Source: Rostratula benghalensis (taxonomy: Eukaryota > Chordata > Aves > Charadriiformes > Rostratulidae). Taken from it: DNA of 64,000 nucleotides. The DNA is taken from assembly GCA_013399305.1 (NCBI GenBank), contig VXAI01000117.1, forward strand, positions 295,565 through 359,564. The letters run 5' to 3'. The notes under the pieces were generated by a model that saw only the letters and a program-made list of their open reading frames with translations, had not been told where the DNA came from and searched no databases. Positions 59,607-64,000 of the stretch are shown in pieces. Numbering within the stretch: position 1 is the first letter of the stretch; each line of letters opens with the position of its first letter. A program made the translations under genes and the position numbers.

Positions 59607-61215
59607 GTGTCTTTGTCTATAATAGCTTTTAGGGCTGGCTCTTCTTCCAACACACAGTACAAATCCTCTGGTAACTAGTACCAGCCACACACAACAAAAG
59701 CCAGATAAATCTAGTGTAAGCTCAAAAATCAATGACTGCTTGCCCTTTTCTCCTACTACAGTCAGCAAGAGTCTCCCAGGCCAAACGTTCAGGGCAGCAG
59801 CCCTGGGGGCAGGGGTTCTAGACTCCTGTGGACAGATACTACCCAAAAGAGCAAATTCCCTTCCTCTCTGCAGGCTGAAGCTGACCAGTGTCAATGAGAC
59901 GTTTTCACTGGTTCCTTTTGGCAGTGCTGGCACTGTTACTCTGTGAGCCTAAGAACTGGAGCTGATCAAAATTCCTTTCACAAGCGTTAATAAAAAAAGA
60001 TCATTTAAGGTTGATCTATGCTCATCTTCAACAAAACTTGGCTTCAGCCAAGTCTACAGTTACAAGCAGCCAGCTGCAATTCACGTTACTTTTCTTTCAA
60101 ACTAAAAAGGAGGTACCCCCTGCCTGGTGCACATGCAATCCATCATTTGCGTGCCTCTGCTCTTCTGCTCATTTTCTGCTGGGTACCTGCATGTGTGCCT
60201 GCCGTAGCCACTTTCTCTTGGTGCTTGTATCAATTAGAGCCTTTTGAAGGAATCGTTGCACGTGTTTACCTAGGCGGCCTTTTGATGTTCTTCTTCCAGT
60301 TCCTGCATCGGTCAGCATCACGCTCCCCAAGCACATACACAGGAGTTGATTCCAGCAGTCATCTGTCAGCTTACTCCCTATCTTGTCCTTCACCTGCATG
60401 TATAGTTTCCTCAGGGGTGTTAATATATGTAAAATAAAGTTAACATTTCCTGTGCTGATAAGAAAGATGAGTAAGTGGGAAAGAGAAGCCAATAGCAAAA
60501 TAACTTCCTTCTCTGTGTCTTCCATGAGATTTACCCAGTAGGTGAAGACATCAGAAACAGGGAAGTAGAAGAGGAGGGTGGACAGAAGTGTGGGTTCATT
60601 CTGAGAGAAGGAGGCTGCTGGCTTAGGCAAGTAAGAAAAATATGGAACCGCTCACAGACTGCAGCCACTGCTGAAATAATGAAGTGTCACTGTGTATTTG
60701 GCTGCTGCCAGCAATCTTAACAGTCTGCGCAGAGAAACATCAGATCCAAAAGGATCCCCTGAGTCCCTGAACTCCCTGGTGTTGCAGATAACCATTTTAC
60801 ATGGCTCCTTTCGCAAGCCCTTCACGCTCCTTGCTACACCTAATGCAGGTTCTTGTCCCTGGGAAAGCTTCTCTACAACTTCAGCCTACAGTTGCCTTGG
60901 ATATTCTAACTAAATTAATAGATAACAGTCTATACTTTTTTTTGTTCATGTGCCAACAATTTTCTTGTATTGATAAAGTTCTTCATGGTGTTTACCACCA
61001 AAATATTTTTACTACAGTCTAGTACTGATATTTAGAGTCTAGTACCAGCATAAGCAAGAAAAGTTTGTGTGGTCACAGTCTGTTGGTACAATCAACTGCA
61101 GGGTGGAAGACAGCCACAGAGACATGTTTTTGAGAGGGCTCAAATTATCAGGGCATTAAATTATTGATTATCAATGAACTGTCATACCTCCACTCTGCCT
61201 CCGTGTGAAGCTATG

Positions 61216-61300
61216 AAAAGAAACTCAGTCATCTAAAGGGATATGACAGCCTCACATACAGTTGTTCACCAGCTTGGATGCAGTCTGGAATGTGTCTTCT
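61216..61300 (+). repeat. Unclassified dispersed repeat, copy 2
   Basis: Same orientation as copy 1. It shares tcatctaaa.ggatatgaca, agttgttca.cagcttggat and gcagtctggaatg, and lacks about ten bases near the start. Confidence 0.8.
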
Positions 61301-61578
61301 GTTCCCTTGATGACCCTGCTCTTCTCTCCATGCATCAGCACAAGTTTGTGTTCATCATTCCCCAATAAAGGCGTTGTTCATTTCACAACAGCAAGAGAGT
61401 CCCTCTCCACTAAAAATACATCATCTGATGCAGCGTAGGGTTATACCATTTGTTTTATGGCTTGTAGATGTTCTGTGTAGGCAAGAATCTGGAATGAAAA
61501 TCCCCAACTGTATACTTTTTGCATCCTTGCTGAGGCCTGCCCTTTCCTCTGGATCAAATCAAATCCTGCAGCCTACAT

Positions 61579-61579
<1 letters not shown>

Positions 61580-61610
<31 letters not shown>
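61580..61610 (+). repeat. A31 homopolymer
   Basis: Thirty-one consecutive A bases. It could be the tail of an old retroposon, but no body was recognised. Confidence 0.92.
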
Positions 61611-61614
<4 letters not shown>

Positions 61615-61797
61615 TAGTGACTTGCAGTACTTCCATCTGTAAACTGCCAACCTGCAGTGCGGTGGGAGATGCTCCGTGCTTCTTCTGAAGAAGAATAAAG
61701 CACTTTACCAAGTGTCATGTGGGATATCCAGAAGCACTAGGTGCTGTCTAAAAAGGTAAGCAAAACTCCAAAAAGTCACAAGGACTGAGCTGTGAAG

Positions 61798-61918
61798 CCA
61801 AGGCCAGGCTGGATGGGGCTTTGAGCAACCTGGTCTAGTGGGAGGTGTCCCACTAGATGATCTTCCAACACTAACCTAGGGACCTAACTAAGGTCCCTTC
61901 CAACACTAACCATTCTGT
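61798..61918 (+). mobile_element. CR1 LINE 3' end
   Basis: aaggccaggctggatggggc followed by gagcaacctggtctagtggg is the standard CR1 sequence at the ORF2/3' UTR boundary. It ends in ggtcccttccaacactaacc then attctgtga. A short internal rearrangement duplicates part of the 3' tail (cttccaacactaacc occurs twice). Confidence 0.9.
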
Positions 61919-62744
61919 GAAGTACACCAGGGCAATCTGACACACTGAGGAAGGGATTAGGTAAACAGGAAGAGGACAGGAGCTAATCTGGAGAGGCAAG
62001 GAGTAAGCAGATTGCAACAAATACCCCCAGTCTAACAGAAGTGCCGCTGACAATCCTGCCCATACATCATCACCTATAGAAAGCATACATTTTTGCATCA
62101 TGTCAAAGGAGAGCCCAACCCTCTAGACATCTGGGCTGTGCTAAATCCCATCCTTCTCACTCCCGTAGAACTCTATATTCACACATCCAGTGTATCTCTG
62201 GGACATCAACAACACAGAAGCCACTCCTTGATGCCTCAAACAGGTGAAGACGCATTCACCACAAGCGCAGAGTGCCTGTGGTGGAGACCTGGCAGCTCCC
62301 ACTGCAGGTCTTCACAACTCTTCCAGAAGTCAGGCCCCTGTGGCATTGTCTGCACACCTCCCTTTGGTGAGGGAGCTGAGGAAAGTCCTCATGGGCTGGT
62401 CTTTGCCCAGATCTGTGTCCTTCAGCCTCCCTGTGGGGCTGCCGAGAGAGCAGCAACCACCTGCAGGGCCAGGGGCACGGCTGGAAGCATCAGGTAACCT
62501 CCCTGCTTAGAGACAGCTCCCTGCAGCGCAGCCAGCTTTTCCCATTTTTTAAAGTTAAAGGGCTCGGAGACGGGGCCCTGCTCAAAGCCCAAAACGCCCC
62601 TTGTGTCTTTTGAGGGGCTTCTGATTCACTGTCCTTACCTTGAAAAGGGCTCCTCTCAGGCCTTTGCACCACGACACAGTAAAACCTTAGGGGAAAAGGA
62701 AATAAAAAAACCCCTCAAACTTAGAAAAGATGGGGAAAGACCCC

Positions 62745-63555
62745 GTTGTGGCGGCGGCGAGCAAAAACACCCTCACGCACGTCTGCACCAGGGCCCCCGG
62801 TGGCGTTTGGCAGCGGGGCAGAGCAGTGTCCCTCCCTGACAGAGCAGGGATGCCCCTGAAAGGGCCGCTAACGGTCCCTTCTAAACGGTCTCTGCTAATG
62901 GCTGGGGCGGGGGGGAGAGGTCGGGAGTCGCACCGCCGGGCGGGTGGCCGGGGGAGGCCCGAGGAGTCGCGGGGTAAGAAAGCCGGAGCCGGGGGCGAGC
63001 GGGCCCCGGAAGGAGGCCGCCGGTGGTAGCAGGAGCCGAGGACCGCGCCGTCGAAGGGACGCGCAGGGCCGGGCAGGTGCCCGCCCCGTCGGAGCCTTGG
63101 TGCGGCGCAGCCTGGAGCAGCGCCAGGCTGGCAGCACAGGGGGTGGTGGAAGGAAGGGAGAGACGCGACTTCCCCGGTGGGAAAGCCATGGCGGCCGGGA
63201 AGAAACACTGCCCTTCCTTTGGGGTTGGGGTTGGTTTTGGCGGGGGGAGAGGGAGGAGAAGCGTCCGCCTTCCCTGGCCTTGCTTTCGCGGGCCGGCTGC
63301 CTTGACGCCGCATCAACAGTTTTTCAGTCGCCGCCGGCCTCAGAGTCGCTTTTTGCGCTGTCTCACCCCGGTATTATCTTTATCGGGCTCCTCCTCAGGC
63401 ACAAGGGGCTCCTGGGGGAAAAAACTGGGCCTGGGGGACTAGGGGGTTTGCACCGCCTACCCGGCTCCGTCCCGCCGGGACCGAGGTGCGGGTAGCCCTG
63501 CCGGTTCTCCCGCTGCCTGCCCGCCGAGGGGATGCGAGGGCACTGCGAAGCGCTG
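62745..63555. promoter_or_regulatory. CpG island, candidate promoter of the next gene downstream (expected RFX4)
   Basis: An abrupt change to GC-rich sequence with dense CpG dinucleotides over about 800 bases. It includes Sp1-type boxes (ggggcggg near 62905, gggcggg near 62939, ccgcccc near 63081) and CGG-rich stretches. A good splice-donor-like GGG|GTAAGA occurs at 62973/62974 on the + strand. CpG islands of this kind in birds usually mark promoters. In other vertebrates RFX4 follows POLR3B on the same strand, so an RFX4 first exon could lie here or beyond; its coding start is not seen. Confidence 0.7.
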
Positions 63556-64000
63556 GGTTTTCCTCTTTAGCAACCTCGCCGCTTGTTTTGCTGTGTGGGG
63601 TTGGTGGCTTTTTTTTTTTTCTTCTTCTTTCCGAAAGGGAGAGGGAAGGGGGGTAGTCTGGGTGTAGGGAGGGGAGAGGGGGAGAAGAGTGGAAAACGTT
63701 GGCTCTGTCCATGGTCAAAGTAATTCAGCTATAATCCCCCTTTCTCTTCCTCTCCTGGAGCTCTATTCATATTCTAATCACAGCTTTTCCTTCCCTAAAC
63801 CAGCCACTTTTATCAGAGCCCTAGCTTTGCACTTTTACTTCCACTTCCAGCACATACAGCCGCATGCAGAATAAGCAACTTTTTTTCCAACCTCCGTCCT
63901 GCCCCCCTCTCCCCCCGCAACGTGCGAACCCAAAAAAAAGGATCCTCGCATCCTCGGGCTAAAGCTGGAAGGGAACACGAGTTTGAAAAGGCACCCGCTT
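63556..64000. other. Flank of the CpG island, no gene recognised
   Basis: Mixed-composition sequence with a T run (63610-63620), a purine-rich stretch (about 63632-63690) and an AT-rich, repeat-free block at about 63712-63880. The block could be 5' UTR, intron or enhancer of the next gene. No coding exon was identified. Confidence 0.5.

Larger units (their letters stand above)
54417..62744. other. Intergenic region downstream of POLR3B
   Basis: No convincing gene. Contents are T tracts (55370-55404), a GC hairpin (58030-58057), a MIR-like fragment (about 58066-58245), A22 (59312-59333) and A31 (61580-61610). It also has a diverged direct repeat (59511-59606 and 61216-61300), a CR1 3' end (61798-61918) and a possible regulatory block near 59160-59262. 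Open frames here are short and resemble no protein I recognise. Confidence 0.7.

Noticed and set aside
60169..60525. Minus-strand open frame of about 119 codons from the first ATG, with a hydrophobic stretch
   Set aside because: No recognisable domain, no good upstream context and no supporting splice structure. A frame of this length is expected by chance in several kilobases of intergenic DNA.
62687..63495. Long overlapping open frames on both strands in the GC-rich region (Pro/Arg/Gly-rich products)
   Set aside because: Stop codons are rare in CpG-island sequence, so long frames on both strands are expected. The compositions are typical of non-coding GC-rich DNA.

Overview
The window is vertebrate nuclear DNA, most likely from a bird. 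Its only recognisable protein-coding gene is the downstream two thirds of POLR3B, which encodes RPC2, the second-largest subunit of RNA polymerase III. The avian reading rests on CR1 retrotransposon fragments as the only clear interspersed repeats, their low density (about seven pieces in 64 kb), the absence of Alu- or L1-type elements and moderately short introns. The species cannot be named from this window. A 24-base run of N and one isolated N show that this is a draft assembly.

Layout. Positions 1-5193 are intron. Sixteen exons on the + strand then run from 5194 to the stop codon at 53976-53978, followed by a short 3' UTR with a poly(A) signal at 54391. Spliced together, the exons give 2301 coding bases including the stop, or 766 residues. 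Every junction is GT-AG, the phases join without a break, and the protein is collinear with residues 368-1133 of human POLR3B. If the human 28-exon structure is kept, these are exons 13-28. The encoded part holds the fork region, the catalytic-site motifs of the hybrid-binding domain and the C-terminal zinc-binding clamp. Exons 1-12 and the promoter lie before the window.

Introns contain CR1 fragments on both strands, homopolymer and pyrimidine tracts, and a few AT-rich, homeodomain-motif-rich blocks that look like candidate conserved non-coding elements. From about 54.4 to 62.7 kb the DNA is intergenic, with a CR1 3' end, an old MIR-like fragment, a GC hairpin and a diverged direct repeat of unknown family. 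At 62.7-63.6 kb a strong CpG island begins. In other vertebrates the next gene downstream on the same strand is RFX4, so this island is a reasonable candidate for its promoter, but no RFX4 coding exon is visible.

I found no new gene system. The more unusual observations are structural: an inverted CR1 pair able to fold in the last intron, a perfect 24-bp palindrome, a CR1 copy with a non-standard tail, an uncatalogued direct repeat, and several possible enhancers.
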